A stretch of DNA of 64,000 nt from CAUZIB01 sp963663925 (GTDB lineage: Bacteria; Acidobacteriota; Vicinamibacteria; Vicinamibacterales; UBA8438). The DNA is taken from the NCBI GenBank assembly GCA_965237405.1, contig OZ250139.1, positions 1,116,001 through 1,180,000 of the forward strand. The letters run 5' to 3'. This document shows, in pieces, positions 9,398-19,022 of this stretch (within the stretch, counting starts at the first letter, position 1; each line of letters begins with the position of its first letter). Below the pieces are notes generated by a model. It worked only from the letters and a program-made list of their open reading frames with translations. It was not told the DNA's origin and did no database searches. The position numbers were made by a program, and so were the translations under genes.

Positions 9398-10978
9398 ATG
9401 AAGTGTTACCAACGGGCAACCGTTCCGCTGTTCATGGCGTTGGGCGTCATTGCGGGGGCAATGCTCCCTCTGTCGATCGCGGCTACCAGCGACAACCGTT
9501 TAATTGATGCGGCGAAAGCCGGTGACCACGCATCGGTCGAAGCGCTCCTGCAACGCAATCCGACTGTTGTCCATCAGATCGGAGTGGACGGAACCACCGC
9601 ACTCCACTGGGCAGTCAATCGGGATGACCTGACCATGGTGGACCTGCTGATTCACGCTCGCGCAAACGTCGAGGCGCTAAATCGCTACGGCTTTCCACCC
9701 ATCGCCTTAGCTGCTATTAACGGCAGCGCCACTGTGCTGTCGAGTCTCATTCGGGCTGGAGCAGACCCGAATACGTCGGTTCCTGGGGGAGAAACCGTGC
9801 TGATGACGGCTGCTCGCACCGGGAACCCGGACGCGGTAGGTGTTCTCCTTATGGCGGGTGCCGATACCGACGCGACCGACGCAGCTGGTCAGACCGCGCT
9901 CATGTGGGCCGCCGCCGCCAATAACCCTAGTGCCATTGCGGCGCTGGTTGTTCGTGGCGCCGACGTTCACGTCCGTACGGAGGGCGGTCTCGACGCCTTG
10001 ATGTTTGCAGTGCGGGGCGGACGGAACGCGGCTGCCGAAGAGTTGATCGATGCGGGAGCAAACGTGAACGGGACGCTCGTAAGCGGCGAGAGCGTGCTCG
10101 ACCTCGCACTCGTGAACACGCATTGGGGACTGGCCGACCTGCTACTCGATCTCGGTGCGGATCCCAATCAAGTTGACGCGGGATATACCGCACTCCATCG
10201 GCTCACCGTCCTCCGACCGATCGTTCAGGGTGTGGTCTTCGACCAAGGACTCGTCGTCCCGATTGGCTCCCTCGATACTATTCTTGACCTGGTGAAGAAG
10301 ATGATCGCCAAGGGCTTGAATGTGGATGCACGGATGGCGAAGGACGCCCTCAAAGACCAACGGTTCATTAATAACCAGGACACACTCATTTACGTCGGAG
10401 CGACTGCGTTCTTGCTGGCCGCTAAAGAGGCCGACCTGGAACTGATGGAAGTTCTGCTCGCCGCGGGAGCCGACCCGACGATACCAACCTTCGATGGTAC
10501 GACGTCATTGATGGTGGCCGCTGGTTTACACAGCTACCGAGGCAGTTACCGCCGTTTCGAAGATCGGGGCAAGGCTGGCGACATTCTCAAGACCGTCAAG
10601 ATGTGTCTCGACTTTGGAATCGAGGTTAATGCGGTCAATGATGTCGGCAATACCGCACTTCACGGTGCCGCCTATCGAGGCATACCCGAGGTCGCCACAA
10701 TTCTCATCGACAACGGCGCCAAGCTCGACGCTGTCGACACACGTGGACTGACGCCACTCGCCGTCGCCAGTGGCGTGTATTACATAACCCGGCTGTCGAA
10801 GTCGCCGGAAACGGCGGACCTGCTCCGCGACGTCATGCGCGACCGCGATCTCTCCACGGAGGTCCTGGCTCCAGACCAAAAGAACCTGTGCCTCTACTGC
10901 TATCTGACCAACCGCCAACAGTACCGCGCTACGCTTCAACACATCCAGAAGCTCGAGGAACTATTCGCGCAGAATTAG
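9398..10978 (+). CDS. Secreted ankyrin-repeat protein
   Basis: The 526-residue protein follows the DUF1552 gene by 26 bp and has GGGAGAG upstream of its ATG. A signal peptide (VPLFMALGVIAGAMLPLSIA) precedes repeated ankyrin units of about 33 residues (DGTTALHWAVNRDD, YGFPPIALAAINGS, GETVLMTAARTGN, AGQTALMWAAAANN, GNTALHGAAYRG, RGLTPLAVASG). A non-ankyrin insertion of about 100 residues sits near positions 265-330. The C-terminal tail has a CLYC motif. Ankyrin repeats bind proteins, so it may scaffold the cytochrome and DUF1552 products in the periplasm; that is inference from context. Confidence 0.9.
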   Translation: MKCYQRATVPLFMALGVIAGAMLPLSIAATSDNRLIDAAKAGDHASVEALLQRNPTVVHQIGVDGTTALHWAVNRDDLTMVDLLIHARANVEALNRYGFPPIALAAINGSATVLSSLIRAGADPNTSVPGGETVLMTAARTGNPDAVGVLLMAGADTDATDAAGQTALMWAAAANNPSAIAALVVRGADVHVRTEGGLDALMFAVRGGRNAAAEELIDAGANVNGTLVSGESVLDLALVNTHWGLADLLLDLGADPNQVDAGYTALHRLTVLRPIVQGVVFDQGLVVPIGSLDTILDLVKKMIAKGLNVDARMAKDALKDQRFINNQDTLIYVGATAFLLAAKEADLELMEVLLAAGADPTIPTFDGTTSLMVAAGLHSYRGSYRRFEDRGKAGDILKTVKMCLDFGIEVNAVNDVGNTALHGAAYRGIPEVATILIDNGAKLDAVDTRGLTPLAVASGVYYITRLSKSPETADLLRDVMRDRDLSTEVLAPDQKNLCLYCYLTNRQQYRATLQHIQKLEELFAQN

Positions 10979-11113
10979 ACCCATCCCCGGCGGTGATACT
11001 CATGGCCATCGTGAAACCGGTAGTCATCGCCAGACCAAACTCCACAGTGCCACAATAGTGAATCGACGATAGAGATGGCCGGTGTGGCGGTCGCGTACTG
11101 AACTCTTGCTCGA
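10979..11113. other. Intergenic between convergent genes
   Basis: No gene or convincing terminator hairpin was seen between the ankyrin gene and the Yip1 gene. Confidence 0.4.
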
Positions 11114-11632
11114 TCACGCAACCGCGAGCAACACCAGGAACAAAAGCAGGTAAGTTAGCCACCCCACAAGAACCACACCCACTGCTCGCATGGTACTCGT
11201 GTAGTCCAAAGCCTGCCGAACTGCAATCGTCATGGTTACCAACATCCAGATCGAGACGATATTAACAACGAATGGACCTACGCCGGGGAGAAACATACCT
11301 ACGATTCGTAACAAGCCTGGTGACTGAGCGAATCCTGTCGTTCGTATCAATTCGCCTACGTCTGCGCTGGTTTGAGGTTCAGGCAGTAACCGCGTTCCAA
11401 TAAAGTAGGTCAAGGCCGCCCAAGTGACCCAGGCGACCAGCGATAGGCTAACGGCTAGTAGGACTACACTCAGACCAGAACCCAAGCCAACCGTCCCGAT
11501 CCCACCAGCTAGACTGGAGAGAAGAACGACTACCATCGCTTGCCTGGTGGCACCGGTATCAGCTTCCACTTCTTCATAGACCTGCACATCAAGTCTCGCT
11601 GCTCCGATCATCCGCTCTGTAAAGCTCGTCAC
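11114..11632 (-). CDS. Yip1-domain membrane protein
   Basis: The 172-residue protein has an N-terminal soluble segment (RMIGAARLDVQVYEEVEADTGA) followed by about five hydrophobic helices (MVVVLLSSLAGGIG, VVLLAVSLSLVAWVTW, an FLPGVGPFVVNIVSIWMLV segment, and two at the C-terminus). The pattern, with a GTRLLPEPQTSADVGELIRT loop and TGFAQSPGLL before the third helix, is that of bacterial Yip1 family proteins (PF04893). Family members are inner-membrane proteins without an assigned bacterial function. It lies just downstream of the broken cytochrome c gene on the same strand. Confidence 0.8.
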   Translation of the reverse strand: MTSFTERMIGAARLDVQVYEEVEADTGATRQAMVVVLLSSLAGGIGTVGLGSGLSVVLLAVSLSLVAWVTWAALTYFIGTRLLPEPQTSADVGELIRTTGFAQSPGLLRIVGMFLPGVGPFVVNIVSIWMLVTMTIAVRQALDYTSTMRAVGVVLVGWLTYLLLFLVLLAVA

Positions 11633-11721
11633 GTTATGACTCTCTGATTGAAATCCAAATTCGGCGGTCGAAACACGCCCCCTGTGGAAACCGACTTATG
11701 CAGTGCGTCATGCGGTGAACA

Positions 11722-12717
11722 TTACGGTTCGATGCTAGCGGTGTACGCCGCTATGTTCACGATATCCTCAATGGTGAGGTGTTCGACTGTCGAATCCATC
11801 AGATCTGACCACGCACCGTTCCGCACACCCGTCTGAAAATCGTAGAGCTGGCGTGCAATGTAGCTAGGAGAGCGACCTGCGAGCGCTGGTACTGGGCCTA
11901 TCCCTCCCAACCTGGGGCCATGACAGACGGAACATGCCTCTGTCTTGCCGTTTCCGCCAGTCGTCACCAGATTCTCTCCTCGTGCCACGGCGCCGATGGG
12001 TACGTAGGCGATGAAGCCTGAAGCGTCATCACGCAGTTCGGTTCGGTGGAGATCCTCCGGCGTCTCGACCACCCGCGTACCGATCGGCTCCATTCCGCCA
12101 CCCTCCACTACCTTGTGGATCCACCCAGCAAACCGGGTCTGGGGCACCATGTTGCTCTCCACCACGCGAACCCACGACTTAAAGGTAATCGACGAGAAGT
12201 ACTCCGCCGCCATCCGGGCCTGCTCATCAGTTGCGGCCAACCCAATCCGTTCCATGAAGGCCGGCGGGCCCATCCTCGGCTCACCCGTCTTGCGCAGGCC
12301 ATTGCGCCAATCAGCCATCTACTGCACGATGTAATCGTAAGGCTGCCCAGCGAGACTGGCGTTCTCCGGCTTGCCCTGTCCATTCGGTAGATGGCAGTAG
12401 CCGCATGCAACCACTCCGTCGCCGCCACCGATGGCTACAAGATCAGGCATGGGTGGATGGTCCTCCGGGTGCCAATCTGGCGGGCCATTGGCAATATTGA
12501 TCGCTGAACGCGGCATCGACACGCTCGATCCGGGGACGGTCACCATTTCGTCGGGATCGGGTACGTTCGCGTTCCCTTGCGGTGGGTCGTTAAGCACAAA
12601 AGCCCACGGCATCACCGCATTGGCCCCATCGACTTCCCTCTGCTGCGCGCAGATCGGCAGACTGAACGCCGCGATGGCAACGACAACCGCGACTAGACGG
12701 GCCAAACAATAAATCAA
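11722..12717 (-). pseudogene. Di-haem cytochrome c interrupted by one in-frame amber codon
   Basis: Two frames abut exactly in phase: 12319-12717 (signal peptide, then haem motif CGYCH and NGQGKPENASLAGQPYDYIVQ) and 11722-12318 (MADWRNGLRK, then second haem motif CSVCH). The only break is TAG at 12319-12321. Homologous di-haem cytochromes read through here with a Gln-rich 'YI-QQMADFRNG' segment, so CAG to TAG is the simplest event. Read through, the product would be 331 residues with two c-type domains, expected in the periplasm as an electron carrier. The first half begins at a TTG. It could be a young pseudogene, a site of suppression, or a base-calling error; everything else in the gene looks intact. 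Confidence 0.8.
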
Positions 12718-12843
12718 GAGGTCCCTCCTCCCACTTGCGACAAACCGCGCGACCTCTAGCGTGACGCGAAACTATCTTATGCCGTTACGCTTATCCAGTT
12801 TGGGCGCAACCCAGCGGCCATCAATAGTCGACCGCCACTCACG

Positions 12844-13473
12844 CTACATCCCAAGCATTAACTCGCCAATGTGCACGTCCAGCAAGTGTGTGACCCGCAG
12901 TCCGGTGATCCCGTCGGTATCGACCTCCGAGCGCGGTAGCGTTGCCACCTCCGTGTCGTTCACCAGAAAGCGAACCTGCGAACTCCCAACCTCGACTGTC
13001 AGTTTATTTGTTGACCGTCCCTCCGAGTCCAGGTCGTTAATCGCTGGGGCGGAGGTCCAGTCGATAAGCGTTGGCGTCTCGCTGCCCATTCGTTTCTTGA
13101 TGAGGTACATACCGCCTTGCCGAATAACAAAGTACGAGTACTGCTGGTCTGGACTGGAAAGTTTAGACCCGCCCCAAAAGAGCCCATAGGCGTTAGGGTG
13201 ACCCGATGGTTCGGTCTGCGCAAACGACGCGCTGATGGTGAAGGTCTCCTTCGCCATGCTCTCCGACCGCCAGAAGATCGCCGCACCTCTTCCAGCCGTC
13301 GACGCGTGGACCCCGCTCCCCATCGTCCTGAAATGGAGTACACCGCTCGGGTCAGTGCCGTAATCGAGCCTTGTCTCCCATCCGGTAGCTTCATTACCTC
13401 CTGTCTGGCCTCCAACGACCGAAGGAACCGCCACCGCCACCACCATCGCTACCACCATCAGTAGATTCCGCAT
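12844..13473 (-). CDS. Secreted beta-sandwich protein (LamG/DUF1080-like), unknown function
   Basis: The 209-residue protein has a signal peptide (RNLLMVVAMVVAVAVPSVV). The mature part has the look of a jelly-roll domain: FTISASFAQTEPSGHPNAYGLFWGGS, YSYFVIRQGGMYLIKKRMG, NKLTVEVGSSQVRFLVNDTEV and GITGLRVTHLLDVHIGELML (quoted in parts). This resembles secreted DUF1080 or LamG-like domains that bind or cleave sugars, but no catalytic residues can be assigned. It lies about 120 bp upstream of the di-haem cytochrome gene on the same strand. Confidence 0.7.
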   Translation of the reverse strand: MRNLLMVVAMVVAVAVPSVVGGQTGGNEATGWETRLDYGTDPSGVLHFRTMGSGVHASTAGRGAAIFWRSESMAKETFTISASFAQTEPSGHPNAYGLFWGGSKLSSPDQQYSYFVIRQGGMYLIKKRMGSETPTLIDWTSAPAINDLDSEGRSTNKLTVEVGSSQVRFLVNDTEVATLPRSEVDTDGITGLRVTHLLDVHIGELMLGM

Positions 13474-13715
13474 AACTTCCTCCTAGCTTAGATCGCAGCA
13501 ATCGACCTAGCATGTATCAAATCCGCTCATCCGATCAATGCTACCGGCGATCTTGTCTGTATTAGCTGCTTAAGGCTCACTTTCGTGTTATCCAGAGAAC
13601 AATAGTGCCAAGGCTAGGGCACAAACCCACATCGGACATGAACTGCATAGGAGTTTGCGTCCCTCCTCTTCCACCAGCTGGCAGTTCAATAGAACGGGCG
13701 ACCGCCCTAGCGTAG
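13474..13715. other. Intergenic, no gene seen
   Basis: Between two minus-strand secreted genes. No coding signal that survives comparison with its neighbours, and no clear hairpin. Confidence 0.4.
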
Positions 13716-14696
13716 TTAGGGTCGCTCGGCTGCCGCCTTCTCTTCCAAGCGTCGTCCAGCCAGCATTAGCGCCATCGAGTAGTGACCTTCGTGACAGGCG
13801 TACTCATACATCGGCTGGCTATTTAGCCGCATGGGAACCTCGACTGTCCAAGAAGTCGTCCAGATCTCTGGATCGGTTACTGTGAACTCATAGAGGAGTG
13901 TGTCAGCGTCAACCCGGGTCAACCGCTCCACTAAATGCATGCTCTCGGTCGTCCCTCTCCACCGTCGCTTCTCAGCGAAGTTTTGGGTCTCGATGACAAG
14001 CGTCTCGCCATCCCAGTAGCCCCGCGAGTCCCCAGACCACTGGCGAACGTCTAGGGTAAGGCCGACACGCCCGTCGAGAGGAACGATGCGAACGGTATGA
14101 ACCATCTCGGTGACAAGCACGACGTGGTCCGCCGTCTGGAACAGTTGCATGTTGTTGTTGTACGCACTTGGAGTCATGGGTGGCCCGGCGTTGAAGCCCA
14201 AGATGCACCGATCGTACGGATTAAAGTCCAGCCAGGAATCGGCGACGGACTCCCGACGACGCTTTTGTCTCGCCTCCGCACGCTGCTCCCTATCTGCCGT
14301 CAAGGATGGCATCCTTCCATTCGGTGGATCGACGATCAATGACGTACGCTTGGTCTCCACCGTCCTCGTGCCCGAGTCCATCCAGAAACTGTTATAGGAA
14401 CCGATATTTCCACCAGCAGGCAACGGCTCGGTTCTTACCACGCTAGGTTCGTTCGCGCGGTTGTTGCGGTCGACAGCTGCCTGATCGAGGCTCGTGGCTT
14501 CTGCCTCCGTCAAGAACTCGTTATCCGCCAGACTCTCGGGCCGTTGCATGGGAGTGATCGTACGAAAGTCCCACACCCCCCGGAGGTCCGGCTGGCCCCA
14601 CGACGTTCGGGGCGCGTCGCCCTGGGCAGCAGCCCCGGTGGCCAACAGAACAAACCCAACACTGAGGGTAACGAACCGTACAGAGCGTCCGGTCAT
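13716..14696 (-). CDS. Secreted protein of the PDLQGVW/CHEGNY family (paralogue 3 of 5)
   Basis: The 326-residue protein has a signal peptide (VRFVTLSVGFVLLATGAAAQ). Landmarks are QPDLRGVWDFRTITPMQRPE near residue 38, SLIVDPPNGRMPS near 130, YDRCILGFNAGPP, AYNNNMQLFQT, TEMVHTVRIVPLDGR, YWDGETLVIETQNF near 235 and YEYACHEGHYS near 300. It is most like paralogue 2. GAGGAAG lies before the ATG, and a 12-base segment around this site (GGAAGCCTATGA) is duplicated immediately upstream, making two possible start contexts. The product should be exported. Confidence 0.88.
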   Translation of the reverse strand: MTGRSVRFVTLSVGFVLLATGAAAQGDAPRTSWGQPDLRGVWDFRTITPMQRPESLADNEFLTEAEATSLDQAAVDRNNRANEPSVVRTEPLPAGGNIGSYNSFWMDSGTRTVETKRTSLIVDPPNGRMPSLTADREQRAEARQKRRRESVADSWLDFNPYDRCILGFNAGPPMTPSAYNNNMQLFQTADHVVLVTEMVHTVRIVPLDGRVGLTLDVRQWSGDSRGYWDGETLVIETQNFAEKRRWRGTTESMHLVERLTRVDADTLLYEFTVTDPEIWTTSWTVEVPMRLNSQPMYEYACHEGHYSMALMLAGRRLEEKAAAERP

Positions 14697-14983
14697 AGGC
14701 TTCCTCTCATAGGCTTCCTCCGATTACAAGGCGAACGGTCAGGTGTCTAGCGTATCGCGGCACGGCTGCCGGTTCAACCGGAACGGAGTCTCGTCCCGAA
14801 GCTGGTCGAGAGGTTGATGATCCAACGAAAACAAAATTCCTATATCCTCACTGGAAGCGAGGTCATTACTCCTCACTCCTCGCGCTCATGCCTCCGATAA
14901 CTTGGTCGTCACAGTCTTCGCCTGCCTCTCCAAGTCGAGATCCGAGCTCATGATCTCGACTCTTCCACCTGCCAGGTAAGCGA

Positions 14984-15781
14984 ATGAGAACGAGTGGCGC
15001 AGCAGTTCTGACGGTACTCCCGCTGGCCATCGCACTCAGCGCCTGCGATACACCCAATTCATCGGTAACATCGACGGAGGTTCTGTCTGGGACTGTCTCT
15101 CCTGGCGCACCGACAATCATCGCCAAAGCTATCGAGTTCCACGGCGGCGCAGCCTACCACAACTCCAAGATCACGATGACTATCACATCGCTGTCGGGAA
15201 GTTTTCGTATTGAGGCCACCCGAGACGGTGGCCGCTTCGAGCAAGTGGTGGTCGGCACGGTCGGGCCTCGTCAGACTGAGCGTCGGGTCCGTCTCACCAA
15301 CGACACCGTTCAGGAGTGGCAAGATGGCTCCTCGCTCGAACTCGACGAGGAGGGCGAGCGCCTCGCGCGAGCACACGTCAACGCCCGCGTATTCTTTCCG
15401 CTGTTACCGTACTCGCTTAGTGGTGGTGACATCCGTTTCGAGGATCTTGGTCTCGACACCTGGCATGGTCGCGATCTCCACAAGGTGAAGGTCACGTTTA
15501 ACCCAGGAACCAGCAACGACGCCGATGACTCCTACATGTTCTGGTTCGACCCGGATTCGGGACGCGTCGAGCAATTTGGGTACGACTTTGACACCGGACT
15601 GCGGTACCGGAAGGCCGTCGAGTTCGATCGCGTCGGCGGAATTCTCTTCTCCACGCAGGAGAACTACGCGATCGATGGAATCCATCTTTCCGTCGACATA
15701 CTCTCGCCGGAGTATGTCACCGGGAACATGGAGCTTCTGTCGACCGTCGTGCTCTCCAACATCAGCGTCGATTCCCTATAG
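14984..15781 (+). CDS. Lipoprotein, DUF6503-like
   Basis: The 265-residue protein has a lipoprotein signal (AVLTVLPLAIALSAC) with a lipobox ending in Cys at residue 21. After a Ser/Thr-rich linker comes an IIAKAIEFHGG segment and beta-rich sequence (ITSLSGSFRIEATRDGG, YMFWFDPDSGRVEQFGYD, RKAVEFDRVGGILFSTQENY). The AIEFHGG start and the overall pattern resemble DUF6503 outer-membrane-associated lipoproteins, which have no known function. The assignment to that family is from memory of its pattern and is uncertain. It stands alone on the plus strand. Confidence 0.75.
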   Translation: MRTSGAAVLTVLPLAIALSACDTPNSSVTSTEVLSGTVSPGAPTIIAKAIEFHGGAAYHNSKITMTITSLSGSFRIEATRDGGRFEQVVVGTVGPRQTERRVRLTNDTVQEWQDGSSLELDEEGERLARAHVNARVFFPLLPYSLSGGDIRFEDLGLDTWHGRDLHKVKVTFNPGTSNDADDSYMFWFDPDSGRVEQFGYDFDTGLRYRKAVEFDRVGGILFSTQENYAIDGIHLSVDILSPEYVTGNMELLSTVVLSNISVDSL

Positions 15782-16516
15782 GTGAACCAAGACTCTGCAT
15801 TGTGAGATAACCGCCATATCAGACTGCACAGCGGAATAGAGCCAAGCCTTCTTCGGGTTAAGGCTCGAGGGGTTAGGCTGAGGTGGCGTCGCTCGCATGC
15901 AGTAGGCTCACACCCCTGCGACTTCAGAGCCCCTTATGAGATCGGCCATGCAGTTAACGTTCCTCCACTTATTTAATTTGTTTTCGATATCATGATGGTT
16001 ATATCGAGGAGTACTACGCGTAACAAGTATTAGAATAGACGAGGCTGAGACGGCGAGCTTTTGGTTGATCCTCAATGACAGTTGTTTATCGTGATAAGTA
16101 CGGGATCGAGTATGTTTCGGTTCCCCTCCCCTCGCATGAAGTCACCGAACCGGTTCCACTTGAGGCACGCGTCGCCAGCAAGCGCGCCATGAAGAGAACC
16201 GCTGTTCCCTTCTATCAAGGAACCGACGGTGCCAACCTCGCTGCCCAGCCCCGCACTCACCGGCGTCACTGGTCCGACTCGCAATGGGGGGCCTTCGAAG
16301 AATACTGCCAGTTGGTTACAGAGGAATCGAGAACAGATAGCCCCGTGGCGAGTGCAATCGTGATCAAGCCTTTATAGGATCCTGTCTCTACTGGCGCTGC
16401 AGACGTCGAAGGTGTATCGCCAACCCGTGTGAGAGAGATCGACCGTCGGTACCCCATCCGCTTCGTCGAAGGCTCATGGTTCCGTGCACGTTGAATCACC
16501 CGGCACTCAGCGACAC
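15782..16516. other. 735-bp gap with one weak ORF
   Basis: The only candidate is 16,075-16,377 on the plus strand (100 residues, with a HWSDSQWGAFEEYCQ segment). It has no recognisable domain and no clear ribosome-binding site. Local base composition is AT-rich around 15,960-16,030. I see nothing firm in this stretch. Confidence 0.4.
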
Positions 16517-17245
16517 CTATTGCTCCCCCCGCTCACCCTGCGGAAACGGTATCGGCTTGAGCCGTGCCAGAGTCCACATAACGAAGGCGATATACAGGAC
16601 GGCCACGACCAGCAAGGGGTAGAACAGCGCTGGAAAGCGCGTAAAGAGATCTTCCGCAAAGTACGCTTGTACAAAAGAGAGTGGTGCCATTCCCAGCAGC
16701 GTCCCGACCACGACACGCCACGTTGCCATCGACGTCAATCCGGCCGCGTATGACACCAGGTCCGACGAGGTCACCGGATTCAAGCGAAGGAGCAAAATGA
16801 CCCAAATGGCATTCCGGTTCAGCATCACGTCGTACTTGGTCAGCGATTTCAATCGAAAGAAGCGCTCCGCATAGAGACGGCCGAGCGCTCGTGCGATCAA
16901 GCAACAGAGACCAGCGCCAACCACGTTGCCAAGCAGCGCCACCAGGCCGCCGATCTTCCAGCCGAACACAAGTCCCCCCGGCAGGTACACCATGGTGCCA
17001 GGAATCGGCGCCACGACTACCTCGACGATAACGACAGCCATGTAGATCAATGGCGCAGCACTGCCCCAAGCGAGAAAAAACTCCTGGATGGTCTGCACCT
17101 TCGCGGCACCCTCGATATCGGGTGAGAGCATCACGGCCACCAGGCCACCGCTCCCGTACGACCAGGCAACCACCGCGACGACGCTCGCGAGGGTCAGCCC
17201 GGCGATCCAGCCTGCGCTATGGCGCATCGCCCGCATGACTCCCAT
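16517..17245 (-). CDS. TVP38/TMEM64 family (VTT-domain) membrane protein
   Basis: The 242-residue protein has about six membrane segments. The VTT/SNARE-associated core is visible at residues 75-190: IPGTMVYLPGGLVFGWKIGG, GNVVGAGLCCLIARALGR, LKSLTKYDVMLNRN, LRLNPVTSSDLVSYAAGLT and GMAPLSFVQAY. The conserved glycines around the re-entrant loops fit the DedA/TVP38 superfamily, whose members move or scramble lipids, including undecaprenyl phosphate and phosphatidylethanolamine carriers in some bacteria. The substrate is unknown here. The ATG at 17236 is an equally likely start. Confidence 0.85.
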   Translation of the reverse strand: MGVMRAMRHSAGWIAGLTLASVVAVVAWSYGSGGLVAVMLSPDIEGAAKVQTIQEFFLAWGSAAPLIYMAVVIVEVVVAPIPGTMVYLPGGLVFGWKIGGLVALLGNVVGAGLCCLIARALGRLYAERFFRLKSLTKYDVMLNRNAIWVILLLRLNPVTSSDLVSYAAGLTSMATWRVVVGTLLGMAPLSFVQAYFAEDLFTRFPALFYPLLVVAVLYIAFVMWTLARLKPIPFPQGERGEQ

Positions 17246-17618
17246 AGTCCTCCGCTTCGTGAACGCACGGCGTCTACAGAAATTAGATCAACCTCGTCGA
17301 GAAGAACGTGGGTCAGTCTCACTGTAGAAGTCTAATCCTCACTATCGGTTCTCTAACAAACCTCTCTTCACGACTCGGTAAATTGTAGTTTGGAGAAAAT
17401 AGCCGTTATCCAAGAACGCCGTAACGACGGTTTTACTTCCTCCCAGGTTACGAATCCGAACCCCTTTCATCGAGCGATATCGCGTCGGAAATCTGTGAAT
17501 CAGATCGAACAAGTCGAACAGGAAGCTAGCCGGATCGATGACGCGGTGACACCTCGCAGCCACCGCCGGTCAGTAACGTGACTAGTCCGCCATAGCGGTC
17601 TAACCTAGTGATGGATTA
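17246..17618. other. 373-bp gap, no gene seen
   Basis: A small frame at 17,342-17,563 on the minus strand has no recognisable content. Nothing else is supported. Confidence 0.4.
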
Positions 17619-18083
17619 ATGCTCATGCGCAGAGTCTGCCTTTTGTTGTTGCTACTGGTTACTGGCGCCCTATCCATGGTCATCACCGCGCAGCGCGGTA
17701 CTCGACCTGCGTCGGTCCCACACAGACTTAAGCAGCTCAAGGACAACTTCTACCGGATGTATGTGCGGCAACACACCCTTCTACGTTACCAATGCCGGTG
17801 TCGTGATGGTTGATACCAAAATAGCCGCATAGGGCGATGCCATTCTCGAACAACTCCGAACGGTGACGGATAAGCCGATTGCCATGATCATTAATACTCA
17901 CACGCATTACGACCACACTGGAAGTAATGCAGAGCTCGGTTCAGTCGATTAAATTGTGGCGCACGAAAACGTCAAAGCCAGTCTCATGAAGTCAAGTTGT
18001 GGTCGGCTCGCCAACTGCGACGCCTTTAAAGGTGAAAATGAGAATTTTCTACCAAACGTTACCTTTGAAGATAAACGCAATCT
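17619..18083 (+). pseudogene. Metallo-beta-lactamase-fold hydrolase, decayed and cut by IS copy 1
   Basis: The frame starts with a signal peptide (RVCLLLLLLVTGALSMVITA) and shifts near 17,760. After that the MBL core is plain in another phase: AGVVMVDTKIA, a TAG where the intact relative has Trp (PGWGQ), ILEQLRTVTDKP, NTHTHYDHTGSN (metal ligands), then a TAA in place of an acidic codon, and AFKGENENFLPN. The sequence stops at the IS boundary. It closely matches the intact gene at 47,790-48,695, so it is a degenerate paralogue with one frameshift, two nonsense codons and a 3' truncation. Confidence 0.85.
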
Positions 18084-18128
18084 GTATCGCCCCAGGGTTC
18101 TTGGACAGTGGTTTGAAGGTAATCACTT

Positions 18129-19022
18129 CTATGCTGCCGCGTCTAGCCCGACCCGGTCGCGTCGCACCTGGGCTGGGCTTCGATAGTCGTACTTCTCAAG
18201 CATCCACTGTTCGTTGTATGTCCGCTTGAACTCAAGCAAGGCGAGGCGGAGCTCCTCGATCGTTTCGAAGCTCCGTACCCACAAGACGTTCTCCTTCAGT
18301 GTGCGGATGAAGCGCTCAGCGACGCCATTCCCTTCGGGCTCCCGCACGAAGCTCGGTGAGCTCTCGATACCAAAGAACTTGATCTCCCGTTGGAAGTCAT
18401 CGGCCAGGTAGTTCGATCCGTGGTCGTGACGAAGACGAAGCCCGCTGGCGACACCTTTGGCGATGGCGCCGAAGCGTTCCCGGACGCCCTGGCGGATCGG
18501 CTCCAGGGCCTCGAACCGGCTCCCGCTCTTGGCCGCATGGAGGCCGATGCACTCGGTCGTACAGTGATCGACAGCCACGAACACGAACGCCGCCCCCTCG
18601 CCGACCGTCACCGTGGCCGACATGTCCGTTCCCCACATCACATCGGGGGCCTCCGTGGTGATCGTGCCGTCATGCGCCTTCGGGCCGTGCGCGTGCCCCG
18701 CGCGGTGCGGGGCCTGGAGGTCGTGCTCCCGCATCAACCGCCGCACCCGCTCCTTCGAGGTGCGGATCCCCGCGACCCGCAGCTTCGCCCAGGCTTTGCG
18801 GTACCCCTCGCCATGAAACGGCGAGGCTTCGAGTACCCGGCGGATGTGGCCGACCAGCACCTCGTCCGGGGCGGCACCGACCGGCCCGCGGCGACACCAC
18901 GGCGCGCGTGACCTCGTCGCGTGACGCCTCGCGTAGACGCTGGACCGCGCCCGCTCCCACACGCGGCAGATCCGCTGCACGCCGTACGCCCGACGGGTGG
19001 AGATCGAATGGGCGCCACTCAT
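18129..19022 (-). CDS. IS3-family transposase OrfB, copy 1
   Basis: The 297-residue DDE transposase has an HTH_21-like segment (AWAKLRVAGIRTSKERVRRLM near 85) and an integrase core with catalytic Asp in MWGTDMSATV, Asp in LRHDHGSNYLADDF and Glu in GNGVAERFIRTLKEN. It overlaps the orfA stop by 4 bp (ATGA), so it is probably expressed by translational coupling; no A6G-type slippery site was seen. It differs from copies 2 and 3 at one residue (RICRVWE versus RIYRVWE). Confidence 0.93.
   Translation of the reverse strand: MSGAHSISTRRAYGVQRICRVWERARSSVYARRHATRSRAPWCRRGPVGAAPDEVLVGHIRRVLEASPFHGEGYRKAWAKLRVAGIRTSKERVRRLMREHDLQAPHRAGHAHGPKAHDGTITTEAPDVMWGTDMSATVTVGEGAAFVFVAVDHCTTECIGLHAAKSGSRFEALEPIRQGVRERFGAIAKGVASGLRLRHDHGSNYLADDFQREIKFFGIESSPSFVREPEGNGVAERFIRTLKENVLWVRSFETIEELRLALLEFKRTYNEQWMLEKYDYRSPAQVRRDRVGLDAAA

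Noticed and set aside
16075..16377. 100-residue ORF as a gene
   Set aside because: No domain, no ribosome-binding site and no neighbour support.
18390..18911. 173-residue antisense frame inside the IS orfB, also seen in copies 2 and 3
   Set aside because: It is an antisense shadow that recurs only because the IS recurs.
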